DNA from: Xenopus tropicalis
Taxonomy: Eukaryota > Chordata > Amphibia > Anura > Pipidae
DNA: 64,000 nt
Assembly (NCBI RefSeq): GCF_000004195.4
Contig: NC_030679.2
Coordinates: 15,308,712 to 15,372,711 of the forward strand
Direction of reading: 5' to 3'
Below the pieces are notes generated by a model. It ran no database searches. It saw only the letters and a list, made by a program, of their open reading frames with translations, and had not been told where the DNA came from. Shown here in pieces: positions 50,300 through 60,336 of the stretch; the first letter of the stretch is position 1; each line of letters opens with the position of its first letter. Position numbers and translations under genes: made by a program.

Positions 50300-50620
50300 C
50301 TCCTGTCATGGAAAGTATAGTGCAGCTGCGTATATTGCAGATATATAATGGCTTTTCTCTGCAGAATGGAATGTAAAGTGGGGCTGTACATTGTGCACCT
50401 CTGTAACTGCCTTTCTCTGCAAAATGGAGCAAATAGTGCAGCTGCCCACTGTGCACCTCTTTATATGCTTTTCCCTGCAGAATGGAAAGTATAGTGCAGC
50501 TGCATATTTTGGCCTTTCTCTGCAGAATGGAATGGATAGTGGAGCTTTACATTGTGTACATCTATAACTAAATTTCCCTGCAGAATAAAATAGACAGTAC
50601 AGGTGCGGCTATCTGCCTTC
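50300..50620. repeat. ~60-bp degenerate tandem repeat, about five copies
   Basis: Each unit combines 'agtgcagctgc', 'attgtgcacctct' and 'ttctctgcagaatgga' or close variants. Confidence 0.85.
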
Positions 50621-53600
50621 ATAATTGTTTATGGTAGAATGAATGAAATTGTAAATGCACAGAATAAACAGTAAATTCTGCATGTAGGAGATTAGTAAAT
50701 ACAAATCTAGGTACTGAATGCCAAAGTTTATAATATATTGACAAATTCAGTATAAGGGAACTAGTTACACACACCACACCATGTTGTTCTCCGTATAAAA
50801 ACAAACAAGCCTTAAGATGTAATTATAGATGTTAAGAGAGAGGTAACGCCTGCAAAATCAACCTGTTCCCAACTCTGTGATTGTATGCAATGCGCTCTGG
50901 CTTATTCTAATGCAACTTTATAGACACAGTGCGTATTCTGATCTGCGGCACTGCCTAGAATTCCCAATAGCAGTCATATAACTAGGCCATTCCAGCTGTG
51001 AATTTGAGTTTATCGCAAAGCCATATGTAATCTTGCTTTCCTTGCAGTGCCATGAGCTCTCTAGACACGACTGCCATTAGGAAAGTAACAGCTGCTCTTA
51101 TGGCCCCTAAAACCTATGTTTAAAGGGTATATTAACCTTCTGTGTGTCTCTACCCCAGCTCCCTAAAGATGGTAGCCCAAATCTAATTACAGATGCATGA
51201 GGATTCGGTTCTCCAATGAGAATCCTGCCCACTAGTTATCAGCTTACTGTTTTGGGATGCTTATTGTATTGGAAAGGACCCCCTTCAGTGTTCTGGCCTA
51301 AAAATCATCAGATATGGGAGGTGAAAAGGAAGTGATTTGAGATAATTGTTTATGAGTGTGTTGGCTTAGGGTTAGGTTTTAGCACGATGAAAGACATTCT
51401 TCCACTGCATTAGGAGACCTGGCAGTGTTCTAGTTACCCCTAAGTCAAAAATATAATTACCTTATTATAATCTTATTAACCTTTCAGCATGCCTTAAATC
51501 ATCATCAAGTTATATAACCATGACACATAGCGTAAAATATTTTTTTTTTTTATACTTTTACTTATTATGCAGACCACTCTCTTTACAAAGAAGTATCCTC
51601 TCTATAGGCAGTTATACTACATTGCTGCAAACAAAACAGATTGTTCATAAATATCTCATTAGAAAGTCACTAACCTAGTGACTGGGTAGAGGGCAGAGCT
51701 GAGGTTAATCAAAAAGGAGCTCCTGGCTATTCAGGAACAATAGGGCCACCAAGGGTGGAGAAGTAACATGGATTAGGGCTCTCCAACACATGATGATGAT
51801 CATCATTCCTTCAAGTTTTCCATGTTTAGACAGAACCAACAATGAGCTGTGCTTACTGGGTAGATTTAGTAGATGGGTAGATTTAGTAGATGGGTAGATT
51901 TAGTGTATCATATGTTGGTTGGATATTTTATCAAACAGGGCTATAATTTTCCCACATTTCAATGGCTGGAAGGGAAATTATTTCAAAGTGGAGTTTAGGG
52001 TGAGAAAGAGATGTCCTTTGAGCCCACGTTTCTAGATATTTGTTATTAGGTTGAGGTCTGAAGGACATCTGTTATGGTCATGCTCCAAAGTCAGTTTCAT
52101 ACCTAGATGATATCACTGTAGTAGTGAGGTGTTGGGAAGATGGTAAGTACATACAAAGCTTCTTCAGGGTATTGCATCAACTATGACATTCAGTGGTGTA
52201 ACTAGAGATGTGGGCCCCAGTGTTGGACTTGGCTCTATATGCCTATATCATGAACATTCCTATTTCTGTATCAGAACAAAGAGAGAAGTGAAGGGAAAGA
52301 GAGAACATTGCATGTAAAGGGAGGCGATTAGGAGAACAAAGACGTTAAGTGGGGAGAGGTGGGCCTGTGATCCATGGCATCCCAGTCCAAAACTGTGTAA
52401 GCCCCTATCCAAAACTTGAACTGGGCCCCCACCAAGCACTTCTCCCACAGAAGGAGGCTTCTTGAATGACCCTGTGCAGTTGCACCCCAATAGTAACATA
52501 CTAGATATCTCTAAGGCTTTTTTGGGTTGACTGATTTTCGGCTCCGAGGATGAAATTTGGGAGGGCAGCCAATTATAGGCTAAATTGAAAACATTATGTC
52601 TGCAAAGGTTTGACAGGGAAGGAGAAAACACACATAAAATTTGATTAGCACCTTTTAATCCTAACTGAACTTCAGTTGAGCCTTCCCATTATATAATATT
52701 GTTTATTGGGTATATTAGGTATATTGCATATCAGATTATATTGTATATCAGATCATCCAAAAAGCTATTTTATAATAAAAAATGAAAACAATGATGGACC
52801 CTTAGGGGCAGCAATATGACAGCTACCCTGCTCTTTGTATAAATGCAAATATACAAAGAACTAATATTTTGTGCACACAGTAGGCTATACCCCACATAAT
52901 CTGATGCCCATTAATAGCAAAAGCAATTATGGGTTTGCTTTAAGGCGCATCACCTGTACTACTAGTTCTTGTTCCTATAAAGCTGTGCGCATCTGATTAA
53001 AGAGATACACCTATGCAAATAATGTGGTTTGGAAATGTAAGCAAAGAGCAAGCCAATTCCCACACTCCGTTCCTGGCACCAAAACAGCACGCAGGTACAA
53101 ATCCACACCCTGGCACCCATTCACCGGAGGCGCACATGCCAAGAAACATCTGGACGGGGGTGATTGTTTTTCATACATGAGAGGCGGTCTTGTCACGCTT
53201 TATGGCTGAGAATCTAGCTATAGTTAAAAGAGCACAGTGACTTCAGAACTAATAATAAGTTTATTTAAAATGTTTACATTCATTTCATTGATAGAATAGA
53301 TCAGGAATGTTCATCATGTCAAAAACATAATGCCTTTGCCTATTAAGGGGGTGCTCTGATTTGTGGGGTTCTTAGACCATGGGATGACTGTCTCTGCAAA
53401 CTGTAGACTAAGTAGAGGTTTACATTATTGATCAAGTACAGACAAAGCAGTTAATGTTTTTAATCTACCATTTAAGGAAGACAACTAAAACACCTTCCCC
53501 CTCCCACGTCTACAGTGAAGTGTACAAACCCTTCATAACTATTAGTCTGTGGCCATAGGCATCAGAGAGCAAGGCAGAGGAGTTATATAAATCAGAGGGG

Positions 53601-55479
53601 ATAGCGCTTCAGCTGGCACCTAAAGAAAGAGACAGCAAGCTTTCCCTTTAATGGCTTGAGCTCTCCTCTCACCTGTTCTTCACCTCATCCCTTGACTGTG
53701 CATCACCTTGCTCCTGTCAGCACCCTTTCATCCCCTACATCCCTATATTTAGTGTCAATGACAGGGTCTCCCATTTAGCTGCCTGCCAGCACCCACTCTC
53801 ACCTCCCACACATTCCTCCTGCTCTCTCACTTCACTGCTTACTCAATGCCAAATGACAGCCATTATGGAAATATAATATACAATGGTGATATGTTGTACG
53901 AATGTCAACCCATTTTTTACGTGGAAACCTGATAGGGACTGATTCTTATATTGGAATGGAACCCGCTGTGATGTGATGCCCCTCATTATGGCACAGTTTT
54001 GCTGCCCTGTAGGAGACCATACTGAAGGGTTGACATTATAAAGTAGTAATATTCAGAAGATAGAGGAGATCATTGCCTGGATACTAAGGGTGGGCCTGCT
54101 TCATTAGTGCCACCCTAGTGCCACAATAAGGCCTTGCAGTTTCACAAATGGCCACTGGGCCTATGGCACATGGGTCTGCTCGCATTTTTGCACATAGGTC
54201 CGTCTGTCAGGAAGGTAGCTTTACAATAACATTACTGGACAGGGTTGTTTTGTCCACCACTGCTTTTTTTCCTGAATTGCAACAACAGGCAAAACCCACT
54301 GTGCTATTAACCTTAGGTGCATAACAGAATGGAAGAGATTCAGGTGCTTTGTTGAGTTGAACAATGCATTTGCCCAAACCCCGGAACTGAAGATGATGCC
54401 AATTGTGACGTCCCCACTGGCCTTGCTACAATCCTACCATATCCCAGAAAATCTATTACAATTACTCATTACTTTCATTTTTGAAAACCATCATCCTTGT
54501 TACTACTGGAAATCTTGGACTGGCTCCTAATAATTACATTACCTTGGGGGGGCACATAACTGAAAAGATCACATTTGTGACGTCACTGCCATCATTGCTC
54601 ATGTCATATAAGACATGCAATGCCAGATGCAATAGAGAACAGCCATGTTCAGCTGAGGTCTCTGGATATGAAATGCACACAAGTAATCGATTATTCTTGT
54701 GCTTTCATCCCACGTCGACCTGAAACTTTGGACTTGGTCCTAATGATTAAATTGCCCCAGAGGCCAAGTAACTGGGGACATCTGATTGATTGGCACTTTA
54801 TTACAGAATGGGAGGTTGTGCTCTTAATGTAGAGCCTGAGAAATATTATAGTTATAACAGAAAGTGAAGTTTTATGGGAAAAGATGGAGGATTGATATAA
54901 TGCGTTACAGGCAGCAGCAGTAGCCATAGTAAAACATAAAGAAGGAGCATTGGTGTTCAACTTTTTACATTTAGTGGTTCGGAGCCCTGTTATATATTTT
55001 TGGCATTTTGGTGACTACAAAGCACCCACCTGGGACTTCAATAAAATAGGGAAAGGTTTGGATGCTTACTTCACTTTTTACATTTTATGGAAAGGAATGT
55101 GACCCAGTTCTGAGCCCAGTACCTTTTAAATCCACCATTAAAGCCACAAAGCTTTTTCCCTCAAGGCTGAGCAGGGACCCACGACAAATTTGTTGATAGA
55201 CCAATTATAAAATCTGAACATAAAGACTACCATACTGTGTCGCTCTGTGTACCTGTGTTTGTGGTTATATCCAAGCATGGGTAACATTGGTACATTTGTA
55301 CACTTCTCTGCCAACAATCATTATCTGTAAAGCATACAGAAGCTCTTTCATAGGAAGGTTCCCGAGATTACCAGTGTTTATTCTGAAGCCACCTCTATGT
55401 TCTGCGGGTGCTAAGAATAAAACCCTGAGCTGTTCTCTCTGTTCCCAAACAAGATTCATCTAAAGGGGGAACAATACCT
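50621..55479. other. non-coding stretch
   Basis: A 19-bp unit 'gggtagatttagtagat' repeats three times at about 51859-51905. About 52205-52440 has hAT-like 'cagtgttggacttgg' and 'cccagtccaa' ends. No gene was recognised; the frames at 53011-53209 on either strand have no splice or domain support. Confidence 0.5.
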
Positions 55480-56010
55480 AATTTTGGAGGTTGCTTTCTG
55501 TTTTAACAGGTGGCTGGGGGGAGAGATTGCATTTTGTTTACTTAGTTCTGAGTTCAAGAAGAATTTTTTTCAACCACATCAAAAAGAGACAAAAATAAGA
55601 AAAAGGTACCATTTATGAGGCCACATGTTTGTGTTTCAACTCACCGGGATTTTCTATCTTTTACTAACAGGCTGGTGGCTGACTGAATCAACTGCTTTTT
55701 CAATTCAACAAAAAAAAGGGATAAGTATTTTTTATTAACTTTATTCAGAATCACTGTGTTTTCTAACTGTTGGGTTTAAATTTTTTCAAAAGTATTTGCT
55801 CTTTTTGGTGCCAATTTACAAAGTTTGGTTAACTATAAGGCTTACAGCAGGTTTGCCAGAGTTACATTCCTTTGTAATTACCCTCAGTTTGAGGGGGTGG
55901 GGTTTGATTAGTTGACCTTAACAGACTGTTGAAATAGAACCACTGGCACTCCAGTGGAGCTTGCTCTGGTGGTAGGTGTTCTATAAGTGATTGCTCTTTA
56001 AGTGGGGGCT

Positions 56011-56086
56011 CTATAAGTGGAGTTATAATCACAGGAGTTAGTAGGGGCTCTATAAGTGGAGTTATAATCACAGGAGTTACAAACTA
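56011..56086 (+). repeat. 39-bp tandem duplication in the CR1 5' untranslated region
   Basis: 'ctataagtggagttataatc' starts at 56011 and again at 56050, an exact 39-bp period. A weaker third copy precedes at about 55981. Repeated leader units of this kind can act as promoter modules in LINEs. Confidence 0.85.
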
Positions 56087-56184
56087 AGGGAGTTAAAACA
56101 AGGTAAAAAAAAAAAAAAATTTTTTTGTTTATTTAATAGCCTTTTTTCACCAATTTTTGTTTAACTGTTTCTGTAACTGGGAGA

Positions 56185-57171
56185 ATGAGTGGCAGCAACA
56201 TTGAAGGTATGACACAGTGCACAGCCTGCCGCATGTATGCAGTTGTGGAACAACAGTTCCAAAGTGCATACCTCTGTTGTGGATGTGAGCGAGTTGCCAC
56301 TTTAGAGGCTCGCGTTAGAGCACTAGAGGAACAAGTTGCAACACTGCGTTCTATTGACAATCTTGAAAGAAGTCTCTTGCTAACTGAACAAGAACTAGCG
56401 GGGTCAGATAGTATGGGGGGAGGGGAGCAAGGAAAGGATGATAGGGCAGTAAGCTGGGTGACAGTTAGAAAATCGAGTGTGGGGAAAAGAAAAAGGGAGG
56501 CTGCTCCAGGGTTTGCGCATCCCAACAGATTTGCCAGATTGTGTGAAGAAGATGGGAGTGTGAACTCTGGACTGGCGGTTCTAGATGAGGCTGATCTCTC
56601 TAACAGCCGGGAGACCAGTTTCTCTAGTAGTGGTGGGGAGGAGAGCAGAGCTAGGCCTAAACAGATGGTGGTTATAGGGGATTCAATCATTAGGAAAGTG
56701 GACAGGGTAATCTGTCGAGCGGATCGCTTCAACCGGACAGTTTGCTGTCTTCCTGGTGCCAGGGTTCGGCATGTGGTTGATCGGGTCGACACATTATTGG
56801 GAGGGGCTGGGCATGACCCGGCTGTCTTGGTACATATCGGTACTAACGACAAAATGAACGGTAGGTGGGGGACCTTAAAGAGTGAGTTCAGGGATCTAGG
56901 CTCTAAAATTAAGCAAAGGTCCTCCAATGTCATTTTTTCGGAAATTTTGCCGGTGCCGCGTGCTAGTTTAGGGAGACAGCGGGAGCTTAGGGAGCTAAAT
57001 GCGTGGCTAAAGTCTTGGTGTAGGAAGGAAGGGTTTGGGTTCCTAGAGCACTGGGCTGACTTTTCTTTGGGGTACAATCTATACAGCCCTGACGGATTGC
57101 ACCTCAATGGAAGGGGGTCTACTGTGCTAGGGGAGAGAATGGTTAAGAGGCTGGAGGAGTGTTTAAACTAG
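56185..57171 (+). CDS. ORF1: CR1 ORF1 protein, SGNH esterase type
   Basis: A 328-residue intact frame starting at ATG 56185. Residues 12, 15, 31, 32 and 34 are cysteines in a compact zinc-binding-like arrangement. Residues about 36-70 are a heptad-like coiled coil (VATLEARVRALEEQVATL). A Ser/Glu-rich linker follows to about 158. Residues 160-328 form an SGNH hydrolase: GDS at 165-167 with Ser167 as nucleophile, GTND at 219-222, and D303 and H306 in SPDGLHLN. ORF1 esterases of CR1-type LINEs are thought to act in ribonucleoprotein assembly or membrane or RNA handling, and the zinc and coiled-coil parts in RNA binding and oligomerisation. All esterase key residues are present, so the copy looks functional. 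The last codons TGT TTA AAC precede the TAG stop and form a -1 slippery site. The long minus-strand frame across it is a shadow. Confidence 0.92.
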   Translation: MSGSNIEGMTQCTACRMYAVVEQQFQSAYLCCGCERVATLEARVRALEEQVATLRSIDNLERSLLLTEQELAGSDSMGGGEQGKDDRAVSWVTVRKSSVGKRKREAAPGFAHPNRFARLCEEDGSVNSGLAVLDEADLSNSRETSFSSSGGEESRARPKQMVVIGDSIIRKVDRVICRADRFNRTVCCLPGARVRHVVDRVDTLLGGAGHDPAVLVHIGTNDKMNGRWGTLKSEFRDLGSKIKQRSSNVIFSEILPVPRASLGRQRELRELNAWLKSWCRKEGFGFLEHWADFSLGYNLYSPDGLHLNGRGSTVLGERMVKRLEECLN

Positions 57172-60100
57172 ACAAGGGGGGGGTTGGTAAGCTAGATTCT
57201 TATGGGAGAGCTAGTGTAGATGGGGCAGTGGGACCAGTAAAGGGTTGTGGGGGAGGAGTGAGGGGGGCATATAGTTTATCAGATAAGGAGCTTCCATTGT
57301 TACAAGGGAAACAGACTAATTTTCACCTTAGCTCTAACTGTCCTTTAGCTAATGTAAGCTGTAGAGGAAGAAGTAGTAATCTCCGCTGCATGCTGGCTAA
57401 TGCGCGTAGCTTGTCGGGAAAAATAGGGGAGCTGCAGGCTATTGCATGTATTGAAAATTATGACTTAATTGGTATCACTGAGACCTGGTGGGATGAAAAA
57501 TGCGACTGGGCAGTGAATTTAAATGGGTATACGCTTTTTAGGAGGGACAGAGGGATTAAAAAGGGTGGAGGGGTTTGTCTTTATGTAAAGTCAGATTTAA
57601 AGCCATGTAATAAAGACATTACCAATGAAAACGTTGAATCTCTTTGGGTAGAAATTTCAGTAGGGCTGAAGGTCACAAAGAAAATGATCATTGGTGTATG
57701 CTATAAACCACCCCGTATAGATGAGGGGGATGAGGCCCAGCTATTGTTGCAAATGGAGGAGGCTTCAAAACTGGGTCAAGTTGTTATTATGGGGGACTTT
57801 AATTATCCGGACATTGACTGGAGTAATGGGGTGGCTAAGTCAGAAAAAGCTAGTAGGTTTGTAAATATGCTAAATGACAACTTTTTATTTCAGGTGGTTC
57901 AAGAACCTACTCGGAATGAGTCTATTTTGGACCTGGTAATATCTAATAATACTGAACTTATCTCTAACATTTGTGTGGGTGAGCATTTGGGGAACAGTGA
58001 TCACAACATGGTCTCCTTTGAGATAATGCTACAGAGACAGCTCTATAAGGGAGTAACTAAAACGCTCAATTTTAGACGTGCAGACTTTGCCAGTTTAAGG
58101 GCATCTCTGCAATGTGTCAACTGGGAAAGGCTTTTCATGGGGTTAGACACAGAAGGAAAATGGAACATCTTTAAAACATTGCTTTGCAGGTATACACAAC
58201 AGTATATTCCCCTTGTAAGCAAGGAGAGGCATCGCAAAGCAAAACCTTTATGGCTGAATAAAAGAGTTAAGGTCGAGGTTGGTAATAAAAAACGTGCTTT
58301 TAAAGCATTCAAGTTAGCTGGGACAGCGGAAACTTTCATCAGGTACAAGGAAGCAAATAAAGCATGCAAAAAAGTTATCAGGCAAGCTAAAATAGAGATG
58401 GAAAGGGATATTGCAGCTAGGAGTAAAAAGAATCCAAAATTATTTTTTAATTATGTGAATAGTAAAAAAATGAAGCAAGAAGGGGTGGGAACTTTATTAT
58501 CACGGGGAGGTACGTTGGTTGATGAGAACGGGGAAAAAGCTGAAATTTTGAACTCTTATTTTTCATCTGTCTATACATCTGAGGAGCCAGATAATGAAGG
58601 CTTCCCTTTTAATATACCCAGTGCTAGTAATTTAGCTACTGGCGCATGGGTCACTCAGGAGGAAATTCAAAAGAGACTTGAACATGTAAAGGTAAACAAA
58701 GGTCCAGGACCGGATGGGATTCATCCCAGGGTATTAAATGAGCTGAGCGCTGTGATTGCCAAGCCTCTTCACATAATTTTTCAGGATTCGTTGAGGTTTG
58801 GCATGGTGCCGAGAGACTGGCGGATTGCTAATGTGGTGCCGTTATTTAAAAAGGGATCTCGTTCTCAGCCTGAAAACTATAGGCCTGTTAGTCTGACATC
58901 AGTAGTAGGAAAGCTTCTGGAAGGGGTAATAAGGGATAGGATAGTTGAATACATTGCAGTTCACAATACTATTAGTTTGTGCCAGCATGGTTTTATGCGT
59001 AACAGATCTTGCCAGACTAATTTAGTTGCCTTTTATGAGGAGGTGAGCAGGAACCTTGATGCTGGAATGGCAGTTGATGTCATCTACTTAGATTTTGCTA
59101 AAGCGTTTGATACAGTACCGCACAGAAGGTTAATGATCAAATTGAGGAATATTGGCCTAGAACATAATATTTGTAATTGGATAGAAAACTGGCTGAAGGA
59201 AAGAGTACAAAGAGTGGTGGTAAATGGAACATTTTCTAATTGGGCCAGTGTGGTTAGTGGAGTACCGCAGGGGTCAGTCCTTGGTCCTTTGCTTTTTAAC
59301 TTGTTTATTAATGACCTGGAGGTGGGCATAGAGAGTACTGTTTCTATTTTTGCTGATGACACTAAATTGTGCAAAACTATAAGTTCCATGCAGGATGCTG
59401 CCGCTTTGCAGAGCGATTTGACAAAATTGGAAAACTGGGCAGCAAACTGGAAAATGAGGTTCAATGTTGACAAGTGCAAAGTTATGCACTTTGGTAGGAA
59501 TAATATAAACGCAAACTATCTACTGAATGGTAGTGTGTTGGGGGCATCCTTAATGGAGAAGGATCTGGGGGTTTTTGTAGATCACAAGTTGTCTAATTCC
59601 AGGCAGTGTCATTCTGTGGCTACTACAGCAAATAAAGTGCTGTCTTGTATAAAAAAGGGCATTGACTCAAGGGATGAGAACATATTTTTGCCGCTTTATA
59701 GGTCCCTGGTAAGGCCTCACCTTGAGTATGCAGTGCAGTTTTGGGCTCCAGTCCTTAAGAAGGATATTAATGAGCTGGAGAGAGTGCAGAGACGTGCAAC
59801 TAAACTGGTAAAGGGGATGGAAGATTTAAGCTATGAGGTGAGACTGTCGAGGTTGGGGTTGTTTTCTCTGGAAAAGAGGCGCTTGCGAGGGGACATGATT
59901 ACTCTGTACAAGTACATTAGAGGGGATTATAGGCAGTTGGGGGATGTTCTTTTTTCCCATAAAAACAATCAGCGCACCAGAGGTCACCCCTATAGATTAG
60001 AGGAACAGAGCTTCCATTTGAAGCAGCGTAGGTGGTTTTTCACGGTGAGGGCAGTGAGGCTGTGGAATGCCCTTCCTAGTGATGTGGTAATGGCAGACTC

Positions 60101-60185
60101 TGTTAATGCCTTTAAGAGGGGCCTGGATGAGTTTTTGAACAAGCAGAATATCCAAGGCTATTGTGATACTAATATCTACAGTTAG
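57159..60185 (+). CDS. ORF2: CR1 ORF2: endonuclease and reverse transcriptase
   Basis: About 1008 codons open from 57159, in the -1 frame relative to ORF1 and overlapping its last 13 bases. Counted from 57159: residues about 76-285 are an apurinic-type endonuclease with NARSL (81-85), E108 in ITETWW, GDFN (212-215) and SDH (280-282). Residues about 500-780 are the reverse transcriptase with GPDG (517-520), YRPVSLT (574-580), YLDF with catalytic D645, GVPQGSVLGP (701-710) and FADD with D733 and D734. The C-terminal tail has the CR1-type RRLRGDMITLYKYIRG and LWNALPSDV blocks. All catalytic residues are intact. The first in-frame ATG is codon 78 (57390), just where the first endonuclease strand begins, and the frame's first triplet here is GTG. 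Translation is therefore likely by -1 frameshift at 57162-57168, or by reinitiation at 57390. The product would copy its RNA at a nicked target site. Confidence 0.93.
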   Translation: MFKLDKGGVGKLDSYGRASVDGAVGPVKGCGGGVRGAYSLSDKELPLLQGKQTNFHLSSNCPLANVSCRGRSSNLRCMLANARSLSGKIGELQAIACIENYDLIGITETWWDEKCDWAVNLNGYTLFRRDRGIKKGGGVCLYVKSDLKPCNKDITNENVESLWVEISVGLKVTKKMIIGVCYKPPRIDEGDEAQLLLQMEEASKLGQVVIMGDFNYPDIDWSNGVAKSEKASRFVNMLNDNFLFQVVQEPTRNESILDLVISNNTELISNICVGEHLGNSDHNMVSFEIMLQRQLYKGVTKTLNFRRADFASLRASLQCVNWERLFMGLDTEGKWNIFKTLLCRYTQQYIPLVSKERHRKAKPLWLNKRVKVEVGNKKRAFKAFKLAGTAETFIRYKEANKACKKVIRQAKIEMERDIAARSKKNPKLFFNYVNSKKMKQEGVGTLLSRGGTLVDENGEKAEILNSYFSSVYTSEEPDNEGFPFNIPSASNLATGAWVTQEEIQKRLEHVKVNKGPGPDGIHPRVLNELSAVIAKPLHIIFQDSLRFGMVPRDWRIANVVPLFKKGSRSQPENYRPVSLTSVVGKLLEGVIRDRIVEYIAVHNTISLCQHGFMRNRSCQTNLVAFYEEVSRNLDAGMAVDVIYLDFAKAFDTVPHRRLMIKLRNIGLEHNICNWIENWLKERVQRVVVNGTFSNWASVVSGVPQGSVLGPLLFNLFINDLEVGIESTVSIFADDTKLCKTISSMQDAAALQSDLTKLENWAANWKMRFNVDKCKVMHFGRNNINANYLLNGSVLGASLMEKDLGVFVDHKLSNSRQCHSVATTANKVLSCIKKGIDSRDENIFLPLYRSLVRPHLEYAVQFWAPVLKKDINELERVQRRATKLVKGMEDLSYEVRLSRLGLFSLEKRRLRGDMITLYKYIRGDYRQLGDVLFSHKNNQRTRGHPYRLEEQSFHLKQRRWFFTVRAVRLWNALPSDVVMADSVNAFKRGLDEFLNKQNIQGYCDTNIYS
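57162..57168 (+). promoter_or_regulatory. putative -1 ribosomal frameshift heptamer TTTAAAC
   Basis: In the ORF1 frame the codons are TGT TTA AAC TAG, so T-TTA-AAC fits the X-XXY-YYZ rule exactly and the stop follows at once. A one-base backward slip continues as CTA GAC AAG into ORF2. A G-rich segment begins 8 bases after the heptamer (eight G at 57176-57183, then further G runs to about 57270) and could be the stimulatory structure. Confidence 0.65.
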
Positions 60186-60336
60186 TATTACTGGTTGTAT
60201 ATATATAGTTTATGTATGTGAGTGTATAGATTGGTTAGTATAGGTTGTGTGCTGGGTTTACTCGGATGGGTTGAACTTGATGGACAATGGTCTTTTTTCA
60301 ACCCTATGTAACTATGTAACTATGTAACTATGTAAC
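60186..60336 (+). terminator. CR1 3' untranslated region and octamer tail
   Basis: Short 3' region with 'ggttgaacttgatggac' and the complementary 'ttcaacc' forming a likely stem recognised by the element's reverse transcriptase. It ends in four perfect ctatgtaa units, in the place of the short tail repeats known for CR1. Confidence 0.8.

Larger units (their letters stand above)
55880..60336 (+). mobile_element. CR1-type LINE with two intact ORFs
   Basis: It contains a 5' untranslated region, ORF1 (56185-57171), ORF2 (in frame from 57159, stop ending at 60185), and a short 3' region ending in four exact copies of the octamer ctatgtaa at 60304-60335. The 3' 'ggttgaacttgatggac' and 'tcaaccctatgtaac' resemble CR1 tails. 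The 5' boundary is a guess: sequence like a LINE leader begins around 55880 and could extend further upstream. No target duplication was identified, as is usual for CR1. Both frames are open, so this copy may be recently active. Confidence 0.88.

Noticed and set aside
52205..52440. Possible hAT MITE with 'cagtgttggacttgg' and 'cccagtccaa' ends
   Set aside because: Ends are too degraded and no target duplication was found, so it is mentioned only in the stretch description.
53011..53209. Overlapping frames on both strands in a GC-richer patch
   Set aside because: No flanking splice signals and no domain. It may be conserved non-coding sequence, but nothing in it decides this.
56133..57107. 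324-codon minus-strand frame
   Set aside because: It is the antisense shadow of CR1 ORF1, whose plus-strand frame has clear domains.
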